This document shows positions 40,492 to 51,252 of a stretch of 64,000 nucleotides of DNA, one piece after another. The stretch spans positions 1-64,000 of the forward strand of contig ML978172.1 in assembly GCA_010015745.1 (NCBI GenBank), in the 5' to 3' direction. The position numbers and the translations under genes are program-made. This DNA comes from Setomelanomma holmii (taxonomy: Eukaryota; Ascomycota; Dothideomycetes; Pleosporales; Phaeosphaeriaceae). Each line of letters opens with the position of its first letter. Within the stretch, counting starts at the first letter, position 1. The notes under the pieces were generated by a model that made no database searches, was not told the origin of the DNA, and was given only the letters and a program-made list of their open reading frames with translations.

Positions 40492-43400
40492 TTATGATTC
40501 GCAAAACCATTGATCCTCGCAAGCGGAAAGCATGCTCTCTAAAAGTTCGACTACTGATTTCAGCTGCACCCGACACGAACCATCAGGGTTACGATATCGC
40601 TGTGCTAAATCATGGATTCTCTGTCGATCGGGCTCATGTAGATCACTGGTGATACCTGCGAGTGTCGATAACTCGATACGTCGCTCGTCGCTTATTGGGT
40701 GTGAAGTGAGTCCATTTATGGCAACTCTGATCGGCTTGATGCGGGCCTGTTTATCGTCCTGAGAACCGGACAGCTTTGATACTGCAGCAGAGTTAAATAG
40801 CCTCGATGAGCCAAACCCTCCAGATAAGCTGGATGATGTGGTAAGCTGGACGTGTTTGTTGTTTTGGTGACCGAACAATTTCGGTGATGGCCCAGAACCG
40901 ATCAGCCCCGATGATGCGCTAGAACCAAACGCACTCGATGTTGCAGCAGATCCAAATAATGATGAAGTAGGTTGGGCCTTATCGCCGTCTGGTTTCGGTG
41001 ATCCAAACCCTCCAAATAAGCTGTATGATGTGGTAAGCTGGCCCTGTTTGTTGTTTTGGTGACCGAACAATTTCGGTGATGGCCCAGAACCGATCAGCCC
41101 CGATGATGCGCTAGAACCAAACGCACTCGATGTTGCAGCAGATCCAAATAATGATGAAGTAGGTTGGGCCTTATCGCCGTCTGGTTTCGGTGATCCAAAC
41201 CCTCCAAATAAGCTGTATGATGTGGTAAGCTGGACCTGTTTGTTGTTTTGGTGACCAAACAATTTCGGTGATGGCCCAGAACCGATCAGCCCTGACGATG
41301 TGCTAGAACCAAACGGCCTCGATGTTGCAGTAGATCCGAATCCTTGTAATAAGACGGTAGGCCTGTCACAATCAGATGAGCTTTCAGATTCTGAGTTGTT
41401 GTCAGGCTTCGATCCGTCTTCATATTCTGAATCCTCTCCAGAACTTGTATGCTGGTCAGATTCTGAATATCCCTCAGAAGCTGAATGTGCATTGGAATCC
41501 GGATCTTCTTGAGCGTCTGAGTCAAGTTCTACTTCAGACACACGGCCTGGTTCCAAGACTTTGGCTGCACTCTGCTCGCCAACTCCAAGCTTTTGCCAGT
41601 ACTCAGAACCGAACCGTCGGCCCTGAGTGTAGTCGGCCAGCCTTAGCTCCTCGAGGGATTCGTTCTGATAAGGAGTCTGGAAACAGATGGTCTGAAATTT
41701 ATCGATCCATTCGCAAAACAGGCCGTTTCCGCGTTCTTCAGTCTCGGAGAACGGCGTTTGTGCAGTACCGTTCTTGAATTGCTTGCTCTCACAGTTGAGC
41801 CAGGTTGTTGATGCCTTTCCGCTTCGTGGTCCAACATCTTCGTCCGATTCCTGACTTATACTTGTCTTGCTCGCAGCTGGACTCATACTCTGACGTTGCG
41901 GGACTTTTGCGGGAACTGAGTCATCTTGCGTTTTTCTAGTAGGGCTGGATCTGGAATCTGACCTTTCTGGAGTGCTGGAGAGACTTCGCACGGCCTTGGT
42001 AGCAGACTGTACGTCGTCATTTTGACTTCTCGGACTAAATGGGGTGACGCATGTATTCCAATTTGTCAAATCATCTTCCTGGCTGCGACTCTGGCAGGCT
42101 TCAGAAACTGATGAGTTTCGCTGGACTCGGATATGATTGGGATCCTCAAGGCTGCTCGACTCTAAGCCTTTAATTAAATCATCCATGACGCATAACGTCG
42201 CTGCAGACTTTTGTAAGTCCACACTAACTGGGTGCTTTGCAGACGATATATGTGGCTGCAGATCCTTGACCTTGACTCTGGTGATTGCGGTCGGAACGGC
42301 GCATGCGTTCTGCGGTGTAGGTTCATGAGTTTCTGGCGGACGGGGAGATCCATCCTTGATTGGTTTTGGAGTGCAATTGTTAAAGAACAACAGAAGTTTC
42401 TCAAGCTTTTCGCTGAGATTTTCTGCCCTAATGATATCAGCATCAGGAAGCACTTTGTTCGTCGAATTTGGTGAGTTCTGCACCTGGTTGTTGCTTGATT
42501 GAATGTCAGCTTGGAAAGGATAATCCAAGGCAGCAGGGAAGGGCGTTGTGGTCAAGCTTGATATTTTGGCGTGAAATTTGCCACTAAACAATGGCACGTG
42601 AGCGTTATTGGTGAATGCGGAGCTGACATGCAGAGCACTCGCGGTTGCTGATAGACTAATACGGCTTGTTGGAATGGGCAGATTGCGTGGGACTTCGAAT
42701 TGCGGACTCTGGCCCGGAGGAGAGGCGATTTCTCGGCGCAACGGAGACGGACTGATACCTGGTGACTTTTGGAGCTGTTCGTTATCAGAGATTGGTGATG
42801 TACCAACAGGGGTATCGATTCGTATCTGGAGTCGATCTTTTGGCGTGGGCGAGCTGAGTCTTTGGGGACTCGATGAAGTTCTCGATCTGGAAGTGCGGGG
42901 AAGGCAGCCAGCACCGACTCGCTGAGCTGTGACCGGCGAGCTTTTTGGAGTGAAGACACGTGGGGTTGAGAAGGCGTTCGCAGAGGTTCTCATTCTCGAG
43001 GGCGTCAGTGGCCGCTGGTGGCAAGGCGACTGGAGATTTTCGGAGGCCTGGAGAACGCAAGCTTGAATCCTAGGTTTCAGTAGCCGGGAAGCCCATGTGT
43101 GCATGTTCATGATGATCGCGCGAATCGACGCGACTCCCCAGGTCAGCAGTGCCGACGTAGACCATATACAGACCATATGCTAGTCATTTTCAGCTTACGA
43201 CCGAATGTTGATCTGAGCACTTCTCACCTGTTGCAATCCTCCAGATGAACTCGACTCGTGCCAATATGCAAGCCAAACCTTGATCAAAGGCCCAACGCAT
43301 GTAAACGCAATGACAGGTGGCAACCTTGAATTACTGCCACCCACAAGCTTACAAAATAGCTGTGCTTGGAGGTCAAGGGCTCTGCTAGCTGCATTTGCTG

Positions 43401-44430
43401 CCTGGCAGTAGCATCTGGTCGCGAGAGCTTCGTTTTGATCCGTCCGATCGTGTTTCATTTCAACGACCGCCCATGGAAAGCATGATTTGTCAGAATTACT
43501 CCACGTATATGACTTTTCAGGCGCATCGGTCCAGTTTCTTAGGCCTGTCGTCGGTGCGCAGTGTATACCTCGAGCCTGTAGCTTTCCAAGCACCTGCAAG
43601 GAGAATGCGTGCATCATGTCATCTCGAGCGAGCCCCTTCAACTCCTCAGGCGGTTCTACTTGAATTGGAAATGCGTATGTCAAGTCCGGCTTAGGTAAAG
43701 TTCTAGGTATGAGATCTCGACTAGGCTCCGTGAAGTTTTTGACTTCATTCCAGGTGACACTCTCATAGCTAGTACCAGAATCGTGTCAGCCTTGTTTCTA
43801 TAGTGATTTCAAGGGGATGCTGATCACCTACAGAGACCATGTGTCTATTTTAGAGCTGTTTCTCGATTAGCAGGGACAACGAAGTAAAGCTACCGTCCGC
43901 TTGGCAAAAGATAGGAAAACCCGAGTGAACAACTGAAGAGAAGAGACTTACCACAAAGCTGGCTGTCTTCGTAATTGGTTGTCGAACAGCTCAAAGACTT
44001 GAGTCCTCCAAAACAAGCTCCATTCTGGTTCTAAATTTCCATTGAGACGTCGCGCTTCCTTGGCCGCGCTCTTACAGCGCTTTAAGTCGTCATGTGCTAC
44101 TCGCCACTCCGGGCTGTGTTCGCCAGTTTCGCGTTCAAATAGCTCCCGATCGACAAATGCAGAAGTCGGGGGGTGCTTTGCCCAGTCCGGAGCGAGGTTC
44201 TCGTGCTGAAAGTCCGCCGATTCATTACGCAGGTCGCGCTCCCATTCTCTTGGTATGATGTGCTCGAAAGACAAAAGTGACTCTCCAACTGCGTGGATAT
44301 GTCCAGGAAGAGTGCGTGTATTTGGCGAAGTGGGTATGTCATGGACTAAGTAGACGTCTGACTCGTAAGTGATGCCGTGTTGCGCAAGATTCCATGGGCT
44401 GATATTCTTCTTGATTTTGCCTCCTGCCAT
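40492..44430 (-). CDS. PD-(D/E)XK nuclease-like protein fused to FG-type repeats
   Basis: Three exons (44430-43952, 43768-43228, 43179-40492) are all in phase and give 1235 residues. Residues ~1-160 form an N-terminal region with many charged and aromatic residues. Residues ~180-380 match the fungal PD-(D/E)XK nuclease-like family: WAVVEMKHDR holds the E-x-K of the active site, then YCQAANAASRAL, PPVIAFTCVGPLIKVWLAYW and, after a 48-bp intron, HMVCIWSTSALLTWGVAS and NMHTWASRLLKP. About 500 residues of Ser/Pro-rich linker follow. Residues ~980-1165 contain FG, GLFG-like and SLFG motifs in 64-residue repeats, as in FG nucleoporins. A short helical domain (SDERRIELSTLAGITSDLHE) ends the protein. 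Many fungal relatives lack such a tail. Function unknown; it is the longest intact gene in the 5S-bounded segment. Confidence 0.8.
40795..41345. repeat. 192-bp tandem repeat inside the FG-repeat gene
   Basis: The landmark ttgttttggtgacc recurs at 40859, 41051 and 41243, exactly 192 bp (64 codons) apart. The copies are nearly identical over most of their length, pointing to recent duplication or conversion. Each encodes one FG-rich block. Confidence 0.9.
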
Positions 44431-44466
44431 CGCGTGAGTAGAAAATACTGGTTATAATTGCAAAAG

Positions 44467-45215
44467 CTAAAATAAGACAAGCTTGCGTATTTGTACTCTA
44501 AGATCTGAAAGGTGAGAGGAGCAAGGATGAAAGCTCACTTGATAATACTCAGTTTGAGTATCCTTGAAGCTCACAGGCTCTGAGTCTGCCTGGTTCTCGC
44601 GTAGCGTCAAGATACGGCCCGAATAGGCAGTTGGGGGCGCGTTTAACTTCTTGCGGGTTTCATGAGGGGCTTGGACTCGCAAGGACCAACTAATCAGATA
44701 CTCAAGACAGTGGGGGCCGTAAAAGCCGCGCGGTAGAGTCGCAAATACGTGGTGGTCCGCCCGATGAAGCCTCCAACGTCGCTTTGATCCGCTGCACTGA
44801 CCTGTTGGCCGGGTGTATTGAGATTGAAACACAGCACAGCCTGTCAACAATAGACAGAAACCATTTGCAATGTCGCTGCGGTGCAACAAGCTCAAGCCAC
44901 CCTACTGGATCTTCTGAGCTTAGGAATACGATGTCAAACAATGAATGCTGCATGCGAAGCTAAACTTGTAAAAAAATAATGCTTGGATGTTAACTGAGCG
45001 ACGAATGAAACAATTGGCGGTATCTACTCACAATCCTCAATGAAGGCTACCATTATACTTCTTGGTAACTGCTTCGGTAAAGCTTCCTCATCGAAAACAT
45101 GCGGCTGCCTCTTCTCAGAACAATACCCTGCTCTTGCGGGGTTACTACGCCGCCACACTGCGTCTGCAGCCTCCTTGAATTTGTGGCGCCAAGTCAGTTG
45201 ATTAACGTGTTCCAA
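44467..45215 (-). CDS. Unrecognised split gene upstream of the nuclease gene
   Basis: Two or three coding blocks on the minus strand: 45215-45024 (LTWRHKFKEAADAVWRR, FDEEALPKQLPRSIMVAFIE), ending at a GTGAGT donor; a block near 44953-44800 (DPVGWLELVAPQRHCKWFL); and 44800-44535 (GFYGPHCLEYLISWSL, SGRILTLRENQADSEP), ending at another GTGAGC donor 130 bp before the nuclease gene's ATG. The frames do not join into one model that I can prove. It may be a separate small gene, an upstream part of the nuclease gene, or a decaying gene. No family recognised. Confidence 0.35.
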
Positions 45216-45727
45216 GCTGACGAGTTGATGACTCCATAGCGACTATCATTCTCTATACCATGTGACACTCTGGTGCTGTGCACTATGATCCGTGCATTTC
45301 ATTCACATCTTGAAGAACAATTACAAGTCGCCACGTCCTTCACTTCTACCAAAGCATCGAAATGTTGAAAGCCCTGTACACTGGATCAACAGTGGCCCTT
45401 GCCGACTGCGATTGTATCCCAGCAATGCACCGAAGTAGCCTAAAGTAGAGGCACCTCCGAAGGCCATAGGGGGGTTGGGATATGAAACAGCAAGGTTGTA
45501 TGTTGGTGGCTTTATCGGTTCGGACGGAAGACAAGAGATATCGTGGGGGATATTTACTAATTTCGATTGCTAGAGGGAGCTATCCGGCCGCCTCGATAAA
45601 GTCGAGCGTATGATGTTTGCAGGTTGACTGTCTGCGACAGAATGACTATACCTATCAAGTTGACGGTCATTGGCTGGACCCTGCCAAGCCTGATGTTTCC
45701 GGTAACTCACCTGTTGCCGGTAGCTCG

Positions 45728-46877
45728 AAGCTCAAGCACTGCAACCCAAAACTTCTCAGAGGCTCGTCAAGGACCTTGAACTCAACGACCTTAACCATAT
45801 CTTCCTAAATAAAGTCCCACATAATACGCTAGTGTTTGGTTTCTTCAGTTCATATATTATACAACGAGGCCGTCGCGCACACCCTCACCCGCGCGGTCGC
45901 ATACGAGACCGTTCGCGCACGCAACCACCAAGCCGAGCCCGTTCAGCGCATTCGAGATCCCCAAGGCGCTCAATATCTCCATGTTCAGCTTCGCGGGCGC
46001 CAGTACGAAACTCGAGATCTCCATCGCCCCGGCGCAATGGCCGCAGAAGCTATACACCAAACAGCAGATCGCACTCGAGAGGGAGACGTTGTACAAGAAG
46101 TCCGACCCCGAGAGACGGATCCCTTGCACCCAGAAGCGCGAAGGTAAGCCACGTCATAATGCTTGTGATGCTTCACAAATATCATGAAGGCTAGTCTTGT
46201 GCATTATTTGCTAACCTAATTGTCAGATCGTCGTTGAGGCTTTCACCAGAAATGTCAAAGAAGACCGCATTTGCGAAATCTTTGGCAAATACGGCGTAAT
46301 TAAAGACCTGCGCATGCCCACGAACCCGACCTTCGACATCAACCGCGGCATCGCATACGTTCTGTACGAAGAAATCGACAAGGCTGAATGCGCAATCGCG
46401 AAAATGCACGATGCGCAGCTCGACGGCACGAAATTACAAGTCTCAATTGTTCTACCCAGACGCCAATTCTCGCAAACACAGCTACTAGCACGTCGAGGCC
46501 CGCCGCCGTGGGAGAGGTTCGATGATCGGAACATCGAGGGCTATGATAATCGTGGAGGAGGACTCCTGGGCGCATACCGACTACTGCTGATTGGAGGAGT
46601 ACCACCACGATTCCGCTCGAGATCGCTGCGCGGAGGCTTCCGGGGTGGAAGAGGAGACAGAGGAGGGTGCGGCGGGTACGGATACAGACCGCATTCTTAC
46701 AGCAGGTCACGAAGTCGGTCATCACGAAGGAGTATGTCGAGGTCCTCATACAGCAGGTCTCCGTCGAGAACGCTGCCGGTGAGAGGATATGGAAGACGAG
46801 GCTCGCTGCCACCAAGGGGTGGCCGAGGACGAGGTGGGGGTGGTAGAAGTGGTGGTGGCAGACGAAGCCCGAGTTAA
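45728..46877 (+). pseudogene. RNPS1-like SR/RRM protein, no start codon visible
   Basis: Exon 2 (46227-46877) encodes an RRM with RNP2-like IVVEAF and RNP1-like RGIAYVLY, and the RNPS1-type ending LDGTKLQVSIVLPRRQFS. It then has Arg/Gly- and Arg/Ser-rich tails (SRSRSRSSRRSMSRSSYS). Exon 1 (to 46143, 83-bp GT-AG intron) is an Arg/Ser-rich stretch. RNPS1 joins the spliced-mRNA exon-junction and ASAP complexes. The Arg/Ser frame stays open upstream to a TAG at about 45725 without any ATG, and the tail has an unusual hydrophobic segment (GGGLLGAYRLLLIGG) that looks like a local frame change. So the gene may be broken, or have an upstream exon that I cannot see. Confidence 0.6.
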
Positions 46878-47221
46878 AGTTCATACGGTAGCAGGGGTCC
46901 TCGAGATCGTAGTCGAAGCAGAGGCCGCAGGTGAGGACTGTGAGCTTGGACTGGTAATTGGGTCCATAGTCTATTCAACACATTCAAGCCATCTTCAACT
47001 GAAAACCCGCCCCCTTCTCTTCCTCCCATTCCGCAAACAAACCACTAAAGTCCACACTTCTTTTGCACTTGGTCTGTGTTCTGGATTCATACTGAATAAG
47101 CTAGATAAAAGCTCTACGACAGCGGCTGTCAGGAATGGGAATTGGCGCGATCAAAGCCCGGTGCGTTGCGATGGTCGCGTGGCATTTTTTAGAAATTTGA
47201 TGTTGGGAAGGCGGTAGAATG

Positions 47222-48345
47222 CAGGCCAAGTTTTTTTTCGCTGGGTAAGCCGCAGAGCGTGAAGGTTTGAGAGAGTTGATCTACTTCGGTTTTACCTTGG
47301 AGTATGGGTTCTTTGGCTAGTAATTCGCCGAATATACAGCCCACGCTCCACATGTCGATCTCCGTGCCGTATGTTGTTGTGTGGAGGAGTAGTTCTGGCG
47401 CGCGGTACCATAGCGTGACGACAAAGTTGCGTGTGGTGCATCTGGTGGCGGAATGTAGCGCGCTATGCCGATGTTAGCGAGTCCCAGTTGGCCGCGATTG
47501 TTGAGGAGAATGTTTGAGGTTTTGAGATCGCGGTGCAGGATGAAATTGTCGTACAGGAAGTTTACGGCTGAGACAAGTTGGCGCAAGAGTGTTTTGACTT
47601 CGCTGGCCATGAAATGCTTGCTCACGTCCTCTTATAGCGTTTTGAGATCATTTTCGAGAAAGTCTATGACTAGCACGCATTCCGTTGGGTCGTCGCCTGA
47701 GAGGATTTCTTGCAGGAAGACGATGTTGGGATGTCGGGCTTTTTGTAGGATACTGATTTCGCGTATAGCGGTGTGTAAGCCCAGGGCACCTTGCATGGTC
47801 ACGTGGATCATCCACCAGCCAATCAGCCCACCACTTCATGTATATAAGCTTAGGCTACGGACATCTCAGTCCACAACACTTAACACAACACTGAACACAA
47901 CAACTACACCACACAATACACCCTTACATCCACTATATCTCCTACTCCCAACTACTTACACGGTGATAGGAAAGCCGTCTTGAGCTTGGTCCATTTTTAC
48001 TTTCTTACGAGGCAGCAATTTGAGAGGTGGCGATGTTTTGGGCGCGTGAGATGAAGCCGTAGGAGCCTTACTTGATGGGGGTGTGGCGAAATGATGACCA
48101 TGTTGGTGCCTTAAAACGCAGCAATTTCCTCTCTCTTTCGCGCACCTTGGTGGTCGAGGTATCGTTGCTCTCTTCATCGCCAGACGATGATCTTCGCCGC
48201 TTTGCTGGCCGTGACTCTATCTCTTGTGCGGCTTTAGCAGCTGCGTCCGCTTCTTGCTGTTTGAGAAGTTTTCGTCTCTTCTTTTCTTATTTAGTTTTCT
48301 TTCGGCGAAGTTCTGTTGCCTTATCGGCGATCGTCGTATAAGAAG
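47222..48345 (-). pseudogene. CDK11 (PITSLRE)-type kinase, broken
   Basis: The minus strand carries, in order, RPAKRRRSSSGDEESNDTST and RKLLRFKAPTW (the CDK11 N-terminal region), KKVKMDQAQDGFPITV, REISILQKARHPNIV, VLVIDFLENDLKTL, HRDLKTSNILLNN, then FVVTLWYRAPELLL and YGTEIDMWSVGCIFGELLAK. The blocks lie in different frames. At least one TAA stop (47632-47634) interrupts the kinase hinge region, about 100 bp of unrelated sequence sits between KKVKMDQ and REISIL blocks, and a frame change precedes the activation segment. The metal-binding DFG reads ANIG (Asp to Asn at 47473-47475). CDK11 phosphorylates splicing and transcription factors. This copy cannot make an active kinase. Confidence 0.82.
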
Positions 48346-49601
48346 TAGTCATTCACAAATGTTCAGTCATGATATCTGACGACCAGGGCGAAGACAAAAA
48401 AAGCGATGGGGCAGGCCAGCAAAATTATGTCAAAGGCTACGTCGAAGATTTTGAAGGACAAAGAATGCTGCATTGCGCTCGGTCTTGAAGGCCAATTCTG
48501 GATCGTACTCTTCTCTTCATACTGAAGTAATGAGCTCGCACTCGTCTCGACACTATCGGCTTGGTCGCCTTAGACGTGGTACTCTACCGATTTTGATTGT
48601 GGTTCTCTACTCGTAGCAACTGTCAAGCGGCCATGACTAGGGATTTGCCGCTCGTCGCGTTCAAAATGTGAAGACTCCATGTCTGTGATACTTATGGTTG
48701 TGGACTTCTCGCAATTTGGGTGCGAGGCGAAGAGGCACAGGTACGGGCACGGGCACGGAGGCTGAAATTGCTCTCAGCCCCGTACGTACCTATGTTAAGG
48801 TGGCAATGCACCTGCATGTTGAAAACTGGGTACCTTGAAGAGCCAATCGCCGTAACAAGTGTTACATGTTTCTACATCTGGCTTGTTGTAAGCTCCCGTG
48901 GCCTCATTACAGCCCTTCCCTAAGCTGGCTACTATCCGCCTCATGTCATACATGTTCCGCGCCGCATATTGTTAAGCGGATCAGCGCTCACGACAAGAGC
49001 AGCGTCCTAGACCTAGTATATAGCTGAGGATGAGGTAGCCGTGCAGGCGTAAAGTTTAGAAGGTAAAAACGCAGAATTGTGCCGCACTAGTTAGTGAGTT
49101 AGAGCTAATTAGTAACGTGCCACACGAGCGAATCGACGTGCTGGATAAGCGAGTCGGACACCCACCAACTTTGAGCGCCTCTTTTAAGTCAGCACACAAT
49201 AGCTCTACACCGCGCCCTCTAATTGCCTCTATATGCAGGTGATATGCAGTTTGCTATCTCGTCTCTTAATAGCAAACAAAATTGAAGCCAACAAGGCGCC
49301 GCTGTAACCTTCAATGTTCCTAAAGCAACGCTACATAACCAACGCGCAGGAAAGCCTGCCTGACGCGATTGCCAGCCCAACTCAAAGAAGCCTTACCTAG
49401 AGAGAAGAAGTGGTAATATTCGGTCATATACTTGACTCGGATTGAAGGTACCCCACGTCCAGAACCTTAAAACAGCGCATATTTGACGCAGGTCATGAAG
49501 TGACCGCCCGCGCGACGCTCCTTTATATGGTCTTCTGTTGTCTGCTGAGGGTCCAAACGTGGCTCAGCTCCTGACGATTTAGCGATAGTTCCTGGGATAT
49601 A
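48346..49601. other. 1.25-kb stretch without a recognisable gene
   Basis: Many short frames, frequent stops on both strands, and patches of higher AT content. It may be decayed mobile DNA. No family recognised. Confidence 0.4.
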
Positions 49602-49806
49602 GTGACAGGAACAGGGGACAGGAACAGGGGACAGGAACAGGGGACAGGAACAGGGGACAGGAACAGGGGACAGGAACAGGGGACAGGAACAGGGGACANN
49701 NNNNNNNNAGGGGACAGGAACAGGGGACAGGAACAGGGGACAGGAACAGGGGACAGGAACAGGGGACAGGAACAGGGGACAGGAACAGGGGACAGGAACA
49801 GGGAAC
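49602..49806. repeat. 13-bp G-rich minisatellite with assembly gap
   Basis: The unit acaggaacagggg repeats about 15 times on the plus strand. Ten N (49699-49708) mark an assembly gap inside, so the true copy number is unknown. Runs of four G every 13 bp could form G-quadruplexes on this strand. Apparent reading frames over it (39-bp or 13-residue periods) are by-products of the repeat. Confidence 0.95.
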
Positions 49807-49895
49807 AGCACGCCACAACAGCATATTGGAAGGCGGGCAATTGAGCAAGGCCATGTTTGTGATAATTATATGATAAAATTCAATCGATATCTTCC

Positions 49896-50015
49896 ACATA
49901 CGACCATAGGACGTTGAAAACAGGGCTTCCCGTTCGCTCAGCCTTACTTAAGTAGCGTACCGGCGGACTAGTAGTCAGGTGGGTGACCACTGGCGAATCC
50001 CCGCTGTTGTATGTT
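49896..50015 (+). rRNA. 5S ribosomal RNA
   Basis: The sequence from acatacgaccatagg to ttgtatgtt is 120 bp long and matches the Neurospora-type ascomycete 5S rRNA along its whole length, including gaaaacagggcttcccg, ttacttaag and ggtgggtgaccac. The ends acatac and gtatgt pair to form helix I. A T-rich stretch (aaattttaattttg, from 50018) follows as a Pol III stop. Dispersed 5S genes are usual in filamentous ascomycetes. Confidence 0.95.
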
Positions 50016-50348
50016 TCCAAATTTTAATTTTGCTCCTGTCTTCAGCGCTCTCGCGGTCAGAGTCATACTTTGTGTGCAGGTCTTGAGACCAAAGTTGACT
50101 ATCGTTGATGATGACTTGATTAGCGTAGTGTTCTTCACAATAGCTAAGCGTTCGCGAAAGCAAGGACATTAGCCTTCATTTTTCTCCAAGTAAAAAACCA
50201 GCTGATGTCTAGCTGCAGTTCTGTCTCGCTCCTTTGTATGTATACGCCATATGCAGTTTTCAAAGTTAGGACGGCTCTCCTCAACCAGCGACATGGGTCA
50301 AGATTCTCTTCAACACTTTATATCCACCTTTTACTGAAGTCAAGCTCT
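50016..50348. other. Spacer between 5S gene and AhpD-like gene
   Basis: No gene recognised; contains the 5S terminator and the 3' flank of the next gene. Confidence 0.4.
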
Positions 50349-51252
50349 TCACAGCTTCGACCTGACCGGCGCAAATGTGCTTCCCTCCCCTTGTCCCAAA
50401 GCCGCAACAAGTTCATCCACCTTCTCCAGCACCCACGTGCACCCCTCATCGCTCACAAGCCACCTGATACCCTCTTCCTCGCCCGCCTCTGGTTCTTGCC
50501 TCCACGTCCCATCTTCCCATGCTTTCCTGAGCCCAAACACATGGCTGAGTACTTGCGGTCCAACACCCTGCTGTGCCCGCAAACACGTCACTGCAATCAA
50601 GCTAGTAGTTATCCTGCCAACCTTCGCGCCCGGCTTGCCTGGTGGATCGGTGAATAGGCCACCGTATTCTTGGTTTATTATGAACACAGGCAGATCTGGA
50701 TGTGCGTCGCCGAGCTTGTCGATGAGTTTTGTTTCGAGCGGGCGGTATATTGCGTCCCAGAGGTCGCGGCCGCGTTGATTTATCGATTCGATGTTCGATG
50801 GGTCGGGAGAGCGTGTTGGTGTTGTGTTGAGGGAGGACACGATTGATTGGGGGAGGGCGGCGCGGAAGGCGTTGAGCATGTTGATCGTTCGTGGGATCTG
50901 TTTCATTGTGAGTCTGCGCTCTGTGAAGCATATGAAAGCAGCTACATACGCCATTGAACCCAATACACTTCAGCCCAATTTCTCTCATGAACTCTGCAAT
51001 TTGTACGCCTTCACTGGCTGGTCTCGATGCGCTTGTGCTGTTGTATAATGCGAGCATGGACTCCGGCGAGTTCATGGTCATTGTTGCAGCCGTCGAGATG
51101 CCGAGCCATGATGGGCGGCCGAGTTTCCGCTCAGTCGCTTCTTCTTGAATGCGTTGATATACGGCTTGGATGCGTGGCGGTGCGGGTACGGGGCCGGGCC
51201 GCGAATGTGAGGCGTTGATTAGGGCTTTGAGGGATGGGGAGAGCTTGGACAT
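50349..51252 (-). CDS. AhpD-like fold protein
   Basis: Two exons (51252-50950 and 50897-50349, 52-bp intron with GTATGT/AAACAG) give 283 residues. The helical body resembles fungal AhpD-like proteins (carboxymuconolactone-decarboxylase superfamily): SWLGISTAATMTMNSPESML, MREIGLKCIGFNG, IPRTINMLNAFRAALP, GRDLWDAIYRPLETKL and LRAQQGVGPQVLSHVFGLRK. The C-x-x-C peroxidatic pair of bacterial AhpD is not visible, so peroxidase activity is doubtful. No signal peptide. It is the first ordinary gene to the right of the 5S-bounded segment. Confidence 0.78.

Noticed and set aside
45832..46194. Considering the Arg/Ser-rich exon an independent small gene
   Set aside because: It joins in phase through an 83-bp GT-AG intron to the RRM exon, as in RNPS1.
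49467..49899. Long reading frames on both strands over the 13-bp repeat
   Set aside because: They are produced by the repeat itself and cross ten N. No start context or homologous protein is expected.
49896..50169. Minus-strand frame (49975-50169) as a gene
   Set aside because: It overlaps the complete 5S rRNA gene on the other strand and its terminator.
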